Positions 52,644-60,171 of a stretch of 64,000 bases of DNA are shown in pieces (the first letter of the stretch is position 1; each line of letters begins with the position of its first letter). Source of the DNA: Allokutzneria sp. A3M-2-11 16. Lineage in GTDB: Bacteria > Actinomycetota > Actinomycetes > Mycobacteriales > Pseudonocardiaceae. Where the stretch lies: the NCBI RefSeq assembly GCF_024213555.1, contig NZ_JANAVO010000001.1, forward strand, positions 3,038,001 to 3,102,000, in the 5' to 3' direction. The notes under the pieces were generated by a model. It saw nothing but the letters and a program-made list of their open reading frames with translations, was not told where the DNA came from and ran no database searches. Position numbers and translations under genes: made by a program.

Positions 52644-52657
52644 GTGATCCAGGTCAC
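52644..52657. promoter_or_regulatory. Crp-like half-site pair GTGA-N6-TCAC
   Basis: GTGATCCAGGTCAC matches the core of the Crp/GlxR consensus (TGTGA-N6-TCACA) and lies 71 bp before the 52729 secreted-protein gene, in the divergent gap with vanY. One isolated short match, so tentative. Confidence 0.35.
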
Positions 52658-52728
52658 TCCAACTCTCGTGCCGGTGGCGGCATCACACCTCATGTCAGCG
52701 CGAAAGACCATTGAGGGAGTTGCTTCAC

Positions 52729-53073
52729 ATGAGGAAGATCCGGCGCACGCTCGGCCTGGCCGTTCTGGCTGCGACTTCGCTCGCCGTCGTGACGGTGGGC
52801 ACCGGCAACGCCATTCCTCCCAAGCTCAGCGTCTCGGTGACCGAAGGCCTCGTCGACCTCGTCGGCGCGTGCCCCAACGAAGCTCCCAAGGCGCACGGTT
52901 GGTACGGCTTCGTCGACGGCGTCGAGCCCGAGGAAATCAAGGAGATGACCTACGCCAACGGCTCGTGGACGACCCACTTCACCAACGTGAAGCCCGGTAC
53001 GTACATCGCCGTCATGGGCTGCGACGGCGAGCAGGACACCGTCACGCAGCGCTTCGTCGTCGAGCCCAGGTAA
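52729..53073 (+). CDS. Small secreted protein
   Basis: 114 residues from ATG 52729 (GAGGGAG upstream). Signal peptide (KIRRTLGLAVLAATSLAVVT, cleavage near GNA-IPP). The mature 80-residue domain has two cysteines (VGACPN, MGCDGE) and looks like a beta-sandwich with a carbohydrate-binding or chaperone-like flavour; no family recognised. Followed after 11 bp by a perfect terminator hairpin. Extracellular, function unknown. Confidence 0.75.
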   Translation: MRKIRRTLGLAVLAATSLAVVTVGTGNAIPPKLSVSVTEGLVDLVGACPNEAPKAHGWYGFVDGVEPEEIKEMTYANGSWTTHFTNVKPGTYIAVMGCDGEQDTVTQRFVVEPR

Positions 53074-53084
53074 GGCTTCGCGCG

Positions 53085-53112
53085 GGCCGGGTGATCCTCG
53101 GATCACCCGGCC
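53085..53112 (+). terminator. Perfect 13-bp hairpin terminator
   Basis: GGCCGGGTGATCC and its exact inverse GGATCACCCGGCC around a 2-base loop, directly after the secreted-protein gene. The open frame of the decayed GntR gene starts inside this hairpin, marking it as the left junction of a rearranged block. Confidence 0.8.
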
Positions 53113-53856
53113 GGTGAGCTGCGAGAACGGGTCGCGCTCGGCGACTACGGACCGTCCGGGGCGTTGGACAGCGAGGCCGAACTCGGGCGCCGGTACGAGG
53201 TGAGCCGGGTGACCGTGCGGCGGGCCCTGGAACAACTCTGCGCGGAAGGGCTTCTGGTTTCCCGCAAGGGAGCGGGCTGGTACGTCGTTTCCGGCGCTTC
53301 GTTCGGGCAGTCCCTGGCGCTGGGCAGTTTCCAGCACGCGGGCTCGGCGGTCGCCGAGGCCGGTGTCCCACTCGCGCGCACGGTGGTCGAATACGGCTAC
53401 GGCGCCGCGCCCGACAGCGTGGCCCATCTGCTGGCGATTCCCGGCGGCACCGAGACGCTCCGCGTCCAAGCGTTGCGGCGCACCGGTTCCACGCCACTGG
53501 ACGTGGTGACCGAGTGGGTTCCGTTGGCACAGGCGGCCCCCGTCAGCCGCGTGGACGCCGAAGATCCGGGAACGTGGGAGACCCTGCGCCGCCAAGGACA
53601 TCAGATTGCCGTGGTGCGCCAGAGCATCGCCGCCACGGCCGCCTCCCAACGCGTTGCGGACCTGCTTGAGGTACCCGTGGCCACCCCCGTGCTGCTCGTC
53701 CGCCGCCTCGCCGTGGGGCCGGACGACAAACCCATTGCCCTGTCCGAACATCGCTATCTCGGGCACCGATTCCGGCTGGAGGTGGAATTCCGCGGCTGGC
53801 CCGCCGCCGAGCCACCCGGAGTCGCACCGATCACCAGCGCCGAACAGGAAGGCTGA
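53095..53856 (+). pseudogene. GntR/HutC regulator lacking its start (5'-truncated)
   Basis: Winged helix followed by a UTRA ligand domain. The frame opens after the stop at 53092-53094, and the translation at once reads as a normal GntR N-terminus (GELRERVALGDYGPSGALD, SEAELGRRYEVSRVTVRRAL). There is no in-frame ATG or GTG before 53164. A TTG at 53164 would start after the first DNA-binding helix; a CTG at 53119 would fit but is rare. The UTRA part (about 80-230) is intact (GHRFRLEVEFRG). Most likely the 5' end was removed at the adjacent terminator. Next gene 1 bp downstream. Confidence 0.7.
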
Positions 53857-53857
53857 C

Positions 53858-54673
53858 ATGCGTCTCCTCGTCACCGGCGCGGCCGGGTTCATCGGTTCCC
53901 ACTTCGTCCGTCATCGGGTGCGCGCAGGCGACAACGTCATCGCGCTCGACGCGCTGACCTACGCGGGCACCGAGACCAACCTCGCCGACGTGCGCGACCG
54001 GATCACCTTCGTGCACGCCGACATCGCCGACGCCGAGCAGGTGCTGCGCGACCACCGAGTCGACGTGATCGTCAACTTCGCCGCCGAGTCGCACAACAGC
54101 CTCGCGATCCTCGATCCCGGACGCTTCTTCCGCACCAATGTCCTTGGCACACAAGCACTCCTGGAAGCCGCTCGCCAGGTCGGAGTCGAACGCTTCCACC
54201 ACATCTCCAGGTGCGAGGTCTACGGCGACCTCGCGCTGGACGCTGAACAAGCCTTCACCGAGGACTCGCCGTACCGGCCACGCACGCCGTACAACGCCAG
54301 CAAGGCGGGCAGCGACCACGCGGTGCGCGCCTACTACGAGACTTTCGGTCTGCCGATCACAATCACCAACTGCGCCAACAACTACGGCTCTCACCAGTTC
54401 CCCGAGAAGGTGCTGCCGCTGTTCACCACCAACGCGCTCGACGAACTGGGCCTGCCCGCATCGCTGAAGCAGGAAGTGCCCGACCGTCCCGGTCATGACC
54501 GCCGCTACCTGCTGGACTCCACCAAGATCCGCCGCGAGCTCGGCTGGGAACCTCTCGTGGAGTTCGACGCCGGAGTGCGCGAGACCGTCCGCTGGTACGC
54601 CAACAACCGCACCTGGTGGGAGCCGCTGCGCGACCGCTCACCAGTCACCGAAGGCGCATGGCATGCTGGTTGA
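53858..54673 (+). pseudogene. Degenerate dTDP-glucose 4,6-dehydratase (RmlB) with internal deletion
   Basis: 271 residues against about 330 for RmlB. NAD motif GAAGFIGSHFVRHRV and YNASKAGSDH (YxxxK) are kept. The catalytic ISTDEVYG reads ISRCEVYG, so the Thr-Asp pair is lost; AESHVDRSI reads AESHNSLAI. About 55-60 residues between FTTNALDELGLP and PDRPGHDRRYLLDSTKIRREL (sugar-nucleotide binding region) are missing in frame. An active enzyme is unlikely; it is a decaying deoxysugar gene or a diverged scaffold. It overlaps the GNAT fragment. Confidence 0.75.
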
Positions 54674-54818
54674 TCACTTCCCGCTGGTCGGGCTCCGGCT
54701 GACCACGCCAAGGCTCGAACTGCGGCTGCCTTCTCCCGAAGACCTGGCCTCCGACGGCATCCACGACCCTGGCGTCATGCCCTTCGTCGCGGCCCGGTGG
54801 CAAGGTGCTCGTCGGTGA
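54663..54818 (+). pseudogene. GNAT acetyltransferase N-terminal fragment
   Basis: 51 codons from ATG 54663: MLVDHFPLVGLRLTTPRLEL then LRLPSPEDLASDGIHDPGVM, the recognisable beginning of a common actinobacterial GNAT family, ending abruptly after VMPFVAARWQGARR. The acetyl-CoA site and the remaining two-thirds are missing. The break point abuts the recombinase fragment, so one deletion probably removed the end of this gene and the start of the recombinase gene. Confidence 0.75.
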
Positions 54819-55100
54819 TCGCAACCGGACGCGCTGCCCAAGCTGACTGTGGTGCGGTGCTGGCAACGAGCGCGGCAGCACGTGTTCGTGCCAACGGTCC
54901 ATGCTGGACCGTTGGCCAAGGTCCCGTACGACCTTCGGCACGCGGTGGTGTCGACGTGGCTCAACGGAGGTGTCCCGCCGACACAGGTCGCCGCGTGGGC
55001 GGGGCACTCGGTCGAGGTGCTGCTCAAGATCTACGCCAAGTGCCTCGACGGCGGTCAAGCCGCGGCGCAGCAACGAATCCAGGCGGCTCTCGGCCACTGA
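54819..55100 (+). pseudogene. Tyrosine recombinase/integrase C-terminal fragment
   Basis: Open from the stop at 54816-54818 without a start codon (a GTG at 54849 is fortuitous). Carries the end of the catalytic domain: YDLRHAVVSTWLNGGVPPTQ (R-H), WAGHSVEVLLKIYAKCLDGG (GH and nucleophile Tyr). This matches the C-terminus of actinobacterial ICE/phage integrases; the SAM-like and first-Arg parts are gone. Marks the left edge of integrative-element DNA. Followed by a strong terminator. Confidence 0.8.
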
Positions 55101-55181
55101 GCCGCAGAAGAAGCGTCGGCACACATTCGGCACAGACACCCGTAAACGGCCGGATTCAGCCGGATACGACCGGACACAACA

Positions 55182-55224
55182 AAACCGGCCCCTGACAGCA
55201 TCTCTGCTGGCCAGGGGCCGGTTT
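55182..55224. terminator. Perfect 13-bp hairpin after integrase fragment
   Basis: AAACCGGCCCCTG and CAGGGGCCGGTTT are exact inverses around a 17-base loop that itself can pair (CAGC...GCTG). The A-tract and U-tract on both sides make it a bidirectional intrinsic terminator. Confidence 0.8.
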
Positions 55225-55239
55225 CGTGCGTTCTTGGGC

Positions 55240-55255
55240 TGGTGCCCCCGGCAGG
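55240..55255 (-). other. tRNA 3'-end-like 16-mer, possible attachment-site remnant
   Basis: Minus strand CCTGCCGGGGGCACCA has the form of the T-arm/acceptor 3' end of a tRNA, but the TTCGA T-loop and the rest of a tRNA are absent. Sits about 140 bp after the integrase fragment, where actinomycete integrative elements usually carry their tRNA-derived att site. Could be chance. Confidence 0.3.
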
Positions 55256-55350
55256 GCTACACGCAGACCATCTCCGCCTGCACGTCGTCTGCTCGAAGGC
55301 ATGCTCGTCATTGAAGGACGGTTTGAGCTGGATGTTTTCGGTGGTTCGCG

Positions 55351-56055
55351 ATGACGATCACCGGGTTGGCCGTGGGCGGGTCGGAGCTGTCCAGGTGGCG
55401 GGCGAGGTCGACTTCGGAGCTGGTCACGGGAGTCATGGCCGTTGTCGTTGGGCTGAGCTTCGTGTTCGGGTTCGGCAACGTGCTGGCGCTGGCGTTGCGC
55501 CTCGGGGTGACCGTGTGGGTGGCGCCGCTGGTCGCGCCCGCAGTTGATCTGACGGTGGTCGGCCTGCTGGTGGCGATCCGTCGACTAGCTGTTGCCGGTG
55601 TTGCGCCGGAGCGAATCCGGGCGGCTCGTCGGCTACTCGTGCTGGCCAGTATGGCGACGCTGCTGCTCAACATCGCGGAGCCGTTGATCTTGGGGCAGTA
55701 CGCGAAGGCGGCGTTCGACGCGGTAGGTCCGTTGTTGTTGATCGGGTGGGCGGAGGTCGGGCCGGACCTGCTGGAGGCTTTGGACTCCCTCGAACGGCAG
55801 GAGCAAGCCAGCCCGACCGAGGAAGCTGAACGCCCACCGAGGCGAGGTTCTGTGCCGACGGCTGCGCGAGCGGTTCGCAGGTCGAAGTGGACAGGGGCCG
55901 AGCTTCTTGAGCTGGCACGCCAAGAGGATGCGCGTCATCGCGAACTGCACGGCCGGCCCATCGCAGCCGACACGCTACGAAAGCGGTTGGAGATCGGGGC
56001 CGAGCGCGCACGACGACTTGTCCACCTGCTGCGCCAGCCACTGGCAACGGACTGA
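55351..56055 (+). CDS. DUF2637-type membrane protein of integrative elements
   Basis: 234 residues from ATG 55351. Three or four hydrophobic helices in the first 135 residues (ELVTGVMAVVVGLSFVFGFG, WVAPLVAPAVDLTVVGLLVA, LASMATLLLNIAEPLIL), then a basic cytosolic tail with a helix-turn-helix-like end (TLRKRLEIGAERARRLVHLL). DUF2637 proteins occur on actinomycete conjugative plasmids and AICEs, often near replication or spread genes; their role is unclear. First intact gene of the accessory block. Confidence 0.8.
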   Translation: MTITGLAVGGSELSRWRARSTSELVTGVMAVVVGLSFVFGFGNVLALALRLGVTVWVAPLVAPAVDLTVVGLLVAIRRLAVAGVAPERIRAARRLLVLASMATLLLNIAEPLILGQYAKAAFDAVGPLLLIGWAEVGPDLLEALDSLERQEQASPTEEAERPPRRGSVPTAARAVRRSKWTGAELLELARQEDARHRELHGRPIAADTLRKRLEIGAERARRLVHLLRQPLATD

Positions 56056-56314
56056 AGAGCATCGAGTCTCTCGTGCAGGCAGCCTTCCGGCAGGCAGCGC
56101 ACTGTCGGGGATCGCGGCGGGCGCCGAGGTGGAACGGCTCCACGACCTCGGCTGTGGAGAGGTTGCGCTGGAGCCAGTTCTGCCCGGCCGCACAGTGCGG
56201 ACAGGCTGTCCCGCGGTCGGCCTCGCCGGTGCGGGCGTCCACAGACTGGGCCGGTTGCTCGGGCTGTGTCGTGAAGGTGAGGACGCGCGTACCGTTAGCG
56301 ATGTCGTCGAACAC
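55667..56314 (-). CDS. Cysteine-rich zinc-ribbon-like protein, 3' part doubtful
   Basis: From GTG 56314 the first 90 or so codons look coding: two Cys pairs, CPHCAAGQNW and CAACRKAAC, separated by about 40 residues with a conserved-looking AEVVEPFHLGARRDPRQC. After about 56040 the frame enters the antisense of the DUF2637 gene and becomes Pro/Arg-rich noise, so the true C-terminus is probably lost or frameshifted. Divergent from the XRE gene at 56355. Could be a truncated small metal-binding protein. Confidence 0.3.
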   Translation of the reverse strand: MFDDIANGTRVLTFTTQPEQPAQSVDARTGEADRGTACPHCAAGQNWLQRNLSTAEVVEPFHLGARRDPRQCAACRKAACTRDSMLFSPLPVAGAAGGQVVVRARPRSPTAFVACRLRWAGRAVRDDAHPLGVPAQEARPLSTSTCEPLAQPSAQNLASVGVQLPRSGWLAPAVRGSPKPPAGPARPPPTRSTTTDLPRRTPPSRTAPRSTAPRC

Positions 56315-56354
56315 CCGTCCCGGCTGACGAGCCTGCGAGAACAGGGAGTGCAGC

Positions 56355-57545
56355 GTGGAAGACTCGACCCAGCTCAGCTCTAGCGTTCGCCGTCTCCGGA
56401 CACGCCAGGGGATGTCGCAGAACGACCTAGCGGTGGCAGCGGACGTGTCCGTTGACGTAGTTCAACGACTGGAGCAAGGGCGGAGAACTCCTAAGCTCGA
56501 AAACCTCTACCGGATCGCCAGAGCGCTTGACGTCGGTATAGCCGATCTCTTCGGCGCGGTCCGCCCGGTAAGAGAAGAGCTATCACAGCCCCCTATTGTT
56601 GCATCGCTTCGTGACGCCCTCATTAATGTCGCAGACCTCGCTGACGACTATTGCGATGAAGAAGTTCCCAATCTGAGGGAGCTTGAGCGTGCAACGATTT
56701 ATGCTACTGGCACCTATTGGGCAGGGCAGTATGCCCTACTGGGGGAAATTCTTCCGCGGTTACTTGTGGATACTCACACGGCAGTACACAGTGCGCCTGT
56801 TGATTCGGTTGCTCCCTACGCTGATCTATCAGCTCAAGTCAGGCAGATTGCTGCGGCCGTCCTTTTGAGATTGGATGCTGCAGACCTGGCGCTCGGCGCA
56901 GCTCGTGACGCAGTTAAGGATGCCAAGAAGAGTAACGATCCACTTCGGGTTGCTGCCATTAAGCAAACAATGGCACATGTGCTCATCAGGCAGGGCCTTT
57001 TCCCAAAGGCAAGCACTCTAGCGCAAAAGACCGCCGAGAGCATCCAGGGCTTGGGTACTTCGCGGCAGCATCTTGTCGTATATGGTGGCCTCCTATTGCG
57101 GGCAGCAGGGGCGGCTGGGCGCGCGAACGATATTTCGGGCGCGGAATCGCTGATTGCAGAGAGTCGAGATGCCGCCGCCCGCGTCGGAAGTGATTCTACG
57201 GACTACATGCTCAGCTTTGGCCCTTCGCAGGTGACCGTGCAGCAGACCGATACGTGCGTCATTTCCGAGAATTACAGCGGCGCGCTTCGAGCTGCCCGGA
57301 GGATGCCTCGGAACAGTTCCCTTAATCTCCTTGGCAGGTTTCGGCACCTTTCTGACGTATCTCTGGCACAGACGCGCGAAGGTCAAGTCGAGCGTGCTAC
57401 TGACACGTTGCTGACCATGGAGAGTGCGGCGCCGAACCTCATGCGCGCCCAACGCTTGCCGAACCTGATCCTGCGTGAGCTTCTAGATCTTCGTGAGCAG
57501 GGGCGGCTACGTGAGCTCGCTGTCCGCCAAGGCGTAGTCGACTAG
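56355..57545 (+). CDS. XRE regulator with TPR-like C-terminus (low-GC gene)
   Basis: 396 residues from GTG 56355 (AGGGAG upstream). N-terminal HTH_3 domain (LRTRQGMSQNDLAVAADVSV, VVQRLEQGRRTPKLENLYRI, about 14-60), then about 320 helical residues like the Streptomyces 'helix-turn-helix plus tetratricopeptide' regulators, with no known enzyme motif. Codon use is visibly less GC-rich than neighbours (many A/T-ending codons), a sign of separate origin. Likely master regulator of the integrative element. Confidence 0.8.
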   Translation: MEDSTQLSSSVRRLRTRQGMSQNDLAVAADVSVDVVQRLEQGRRTPKLENLYRIARALDVGIADLFGAVRPVREELSQPPIVASLRDALINVADLADDYCDEEVPNLRELERATIYATGTYWAGQYALLGEILPRLLVDTHTAVHSAPVDSVAPYADLSAQVRQIAAAVLLRLDAADLALGAARDAVKDAKKSNDPLRVAAIKQTMAHVLIRQGLFPKASTLAQKTAESIQGLGTSRQHLVVYGGLLLRAAGAAGRANDISGAESLIAESRDAAARVGSDSTDYMLSFGPSQVTVQQTDTCVISENYSGALRAARRMPRNSSLNLLGRFRHLSDVSLAQTREGQVERATDTLLTMESAAPNLMRAQRLPNLILRELLDLREQGRLRELAVRQGVVD

Positions 57546-57636
57546 CACGTCACCCGTCCGGCTGTAGGCCAAAGCTGCCTACCTCGGTGTCGTAAATCAC
57601 TTCTAGCGTCACTTCCACTACCGGAGGTGATGCACC

Positions 57637-57843
57637 GTGATCGACTCACAAGCCACGAGCCGACCTGAAGACGACACGCCTGGCTCCGCTCCGGACCAGC
57701 GCAGTGTCATGGAGGCCCGGCACCCCGAAACGGTCTTCTGTGCCCTGCTGCGGCAATTTCCGTACGACACGCAGCTGAGGATCTTGTCGGCCATGGCGAC
57801 GGCCACGGGGGTCTGGCGCATCCGACAGGCGAGGGCGTCATGA
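57637..57843 (+). CDS. Small hypothetical protein
   Basis: 68 residues from GTG 57637 with a good ribosome site GGAGGTG. Acidic N-terminus then HPETVFCALLRQFPYDTQLR and a short basic end. Its stop overlaps the ATGA start of the next gene, so it is the first cistron of a coupled pair. No family recognised. Confidence 0.65.
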   Translation: MIDSQATSRPEDDTPGSAPDQRSVMEARHPETVFCALLRQFPYDTQLRILSAMATATGVWRIRQARAS

Positions 57844-58295
57844 TCCGCCAGATCCGCGTGCCTTACCTCGATGCGTTGGTGGAGTACGCCTTGGAGGTGC
57901 TCGGCGAGGTGGAAGCGGCGGGGTCGACGCCGCGGGGCCGAGGTCTCCGGTCTTCTCATCTACGGTCTGCGACGCGTTGGTTCCTGGCGATGCGTGACGA
58001 ACACTGGCCGGTTCCACTTACGCCGCGTTGGAGACGTCGGGGGCGGCACGCGCAGCGCGTGTGCTCGTCTTGCGCGACGCGATTCCTTCAACGCCCTGTG
58101 GCATGGCCGTGTCCCAGCATCGAGGCGATTGATGCTCATACGGAGACGTTCACAGCCCTGGAGCGAAAGGCTCAGCGCATCGAGGAGGAGGCAATCGCCC
58201 CAATCGCTGCTCTGATCGAGCCGCGTGAACCCGCTCCCGTGCCCTTACTCAGACCCGGCGACCGCGCGCCGCGTCATCTACTGCGTGTGAGCTGA
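57840..58295 (+). CDS. Hypothetical protein with Cys pair and WPCPS motif
   Basis: 151 residues from ATG 57840, coupled to the preceding gene by ATGA. Contains VCSSCATRF and 10 residues later AWPCPSIEAIDAH, the 'CxxC...WPCP' pattern frequent in small proteins of actinomycete integrative elements. C-terminus is helical and acidic. The middle (about 30-60) is arginine-rich and could mask compensated frameshifts. Function unknown. Confidence 0.6.
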   Translation: MIRQIRVPYLDALVEYALEVLGEVEAAGSTPRGRGLRSSHLRSATRWFLAMRDEHWPVPLTPRWRRRGRHAQRVCSSCATRFLQRPVAWPCPSIEAIDAHTETFTALERKAQRIEEEAIAPIAALIEPREPAPVPLLRPGDRAPRHLLRVS

Positions 58296-58440
58296 CGCGC
58301 AAACTCGGTTGGCGTCGTGCCCTGCGTTGACGCGGCGATGTCAGCCGTGCGGATGGCGGGAGAACGCAGGCCCCGCGTTCCCCGCCACCCGCCCACTTCC
58401 GCACTGACCGTCCTGTTTCGGGCTCCCGGAGTGATCGTCA

Positions 58441-58602
58441 ATGTGCATTTGCGGCTGGGACCTCGTCACGCTCGCGGTCGCCTTGGGAATCAGTGCGGGC
58501 GCCATCTTTGGTCTTTGGCCCACGATTCCCCGTGAAGTAAGGGAGTTCGGTGACGAGCGTGACGGAGAAGTCACCGAACCCATCTTCCCAGCGCAAGATT
58601 AG
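58441..58602 (+). CDS. 53-residue single-span membrane protein
   Basis: ATG 58441 with GGAG 9 bases upstream. MCICGWDLVTLAVALGISAG continues into a hydrophobic helix (to about residue 25), followed by an acidic cytosolic-looking tail (EVREFGDERDGEVTEPIF) and a TAG stop. Short enough to be missed by automatic calling, but composition and ribosome site look real. Lies 132 bp before the first module protein. Unknown role. Confidence 0.6.
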   Translation: MCICGWDLVTLAVALGISAGAIFGLWPTIPREVREFGDERDGEVTEPIFPAQD

Positions 58603-58734
58603 GCCACCGGTCACGGCGCTCAACGGCGTACCTCCCCGTGACCGGACATGGGGGCTGTGGGCGAGTCCCGCCGAGCGGCCCACCTCGCCCGCAGCCCTCC
58701 CATCTTCCTCGCACAGCAACGAAACAGGTAGACC

Positions 58735-59202
58735 ATGACTATCCGTCGAAGGACTCAGCCGAGTATCCCGGAACTCGACGCAGTCAACCGCGCCGTGTCC
58801 ATCCCCGACAGCGACCCGTTCGCGTTGGAGACGTTCCCGAAGTACAAGGCGACGACCGGGCTGGAGCGTCTCCGGTGCGAGCGTCGGATCGTCACGGCGT
58901 ATCGGGCTGGCTTGAGCCGCAACCAGATTTCTGTCCGCACTGGGTGGAGCACGTGGGTTGTAAAGACAATCTTGGCGGATGCGGCCCTCACCGAGTTGGA
59001 CCGTCGACGTGGCTTGATGTCGCTGGTTGCCGTGCACATCTCCGATCTGGTTTGGCTGCGGTTCTGCGAAGGCAGGTCGCTGGAGCAAATCGCTGATGAT
59101 ATGGAGATGACCTCGGAGACCGCAACACAGTTCCTGCGATTCGCGAAGCTCGTGCGGCGCCCCCGCTTCGTCGAGCACGGAAAGCGCGCTTCACCGTGGT
59201 AG
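58735..59202 (+). CDS. Single-copy 'IPxxDPF' HTH-module protein
   Basis: 155 residues from ATG 58735. After a short tail comes one copy (about 22-140) of a module also found twice in the next gene: IPDSDPF, then AYRAGLSRNQISVRTGWSTW (helix-turn-helix-like), VVKTILADAAL, HISDLVWLRFCEG, and a second HTH-like stretch RSLEQIADDMEMTSETATQF. No catalytic motif. Probably DNA- or polymerase-binding. I do not recognise a named family. Same strand as, and 60 bp before, the two-copy paralogue. Confidence 0.75.
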   Translation: MTIRRRTQPSIPELDAVNRAVSIPDSDPFALETFPKYKATTGLERLRCERRIVTAYRAGLSRNQISVRTGWSTWVVKTILADAALTELDRRRGLMSLVAVHISDLVWLRFCEGRSLEQIADDMEMTSETATQFLRFAKLVRRPRFVEHGKRASPW

Positions 59203-59262
59203 GCCAACGCAGCGACATCGATTCACCAGTTTCCGTTTCATCACAGCATTTCAGGATTGGTT

Positions 59263-60171
59263 ATGCCTACCTACCCGCCTGTGCCGGAGTTCCACAGCAA
59301 CCTCAAGGGCGTCGTGATCCCGGAGCGTGATCCGTTCAGGGTGTTGTCGTTTCCGCCGCTTCGGCTCGTCTCACCGCAGCAGCAGCGTCACTTGGATCTG
59401 CAGCTCGCCGACGCGGTGCGAGCCGGTGTACCGGTCGAGGAGTTGGTGGTGATGACCAAGTGGCCGGAGAACGCGGTGACCACCGCGTTGGCCCGGGCGG
59501 GCATCGATCCGGCCGACCCGGCGCTACGGCGGGACCTGGTCGCGCTCGTCTCAGCGCACTTGGCCGATTTGGTGTGGCTCAACGTCGAGACTCGTGCGAG
59601 ACCCGTGCACGAGGTGTGCGAGGACATGGGCCTGACGCCCTTGCAGATGGGCTTGCACTACACGAATGCGCAGCGGCATCACGGCCACCGCCGCGTAGAG
59701 AGCAAGGCGTGCCTCGGCCTTCCGCTCCTGTGGTGGCCGGACCACACCGATATTTCAACCGCCACGCTGGATATCCCGTCGCGTGATCCCTTCGCCATGC
59801 CGGATGTGGGCTCCTCGTGGCGCTCGACCAGTGATGCCGAGGCGATGGCGTTCGCGGACGCGGTCGTAGCCGCCTTCACCGCTGGTGAGCCCGCGCAGTC
59901 GATCTCGGTACGCACCCGGGTTTCCCGGGACGTCATCGAGGACTTCTTGCGTGAGGCCGGAATTCCCCCGCCATGGGAGCGCCGACCGCTCCCGGGTGTG
60001 CTGCACCTGGCCGACTTGATGCTGACGGAGCGCGTCACCCGTGCGCACCTCTGCGAGGGGTTGTCGGTCAGCGTGCTGTGCGAGCGCTACGAGATGAACG
60101 CCTTCGACATGATCACGCGGCTCTGCGGCGCTTCCACCGATGTGTTGACCACCTTGGAGCAGGTCCGGTGA
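59263..60171 (+). CDS. Two-copy 'IPxxDPF' HTH-module protein coupled to RbpA-like gene
   Basis: 302 residues from ATG 59263 (AGGA 7 bases upstream). Two modules: about 20-140 (IPERDPF, AVRAGVPVEELVVMTKWPEN, SAHLADLVWLNVE, VHEVCEDMGLTPLQM) and about 170-295 (IPSRDPF, AFTAGEPAQSISVRTRVSRD, LHLADLML, HLCEGLSVSVLCERYEMNAF). Both align with the preceding gene's module, so the pair encodes three copies. Its stop overlaps the GTG of the RbpA-like gene (GTGA), implying that the two products are made together. Confidence 0.78.
   Translation: MPTYPPVPEFHSNLKGVVIPERDPFRVLSFPPLRLVSPQQQRHLDLQLADAVRAGVPVEELVVMTKWPENAVTTALARAGIDPADPALRRDLVALVSAHLADLVWLNVETRARPVHEVCEDMGLTPLQMGLHYTNAQRHHGHRRVESKACLGLPLLWWPDHTDISTATLDIPSRDPFAMPDVGSSWRSTSDAEAMAFADAVVAAFTAGEPAQSISVRTRVSRDVIEDFLREAGIPPPWERRPLPGVLHLADLMLTERVTRAHLCEGLSVSVLCERYEMNAFDMITRLCGASTDVLTTLEQVR

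Noticed and set aside
53158..53856. Intact GntR gene starting at TTG 53164
   Set aside because: That start removes the first helix of the DNA-binding domain, whose sequence is still readable upstream in frame.
58317..58535. 72-codon frame overlapping the 53-residue membrane protein
   Set aside because: No ribosome site and unnatural composition; the alternative frame at 58441 is better supported.
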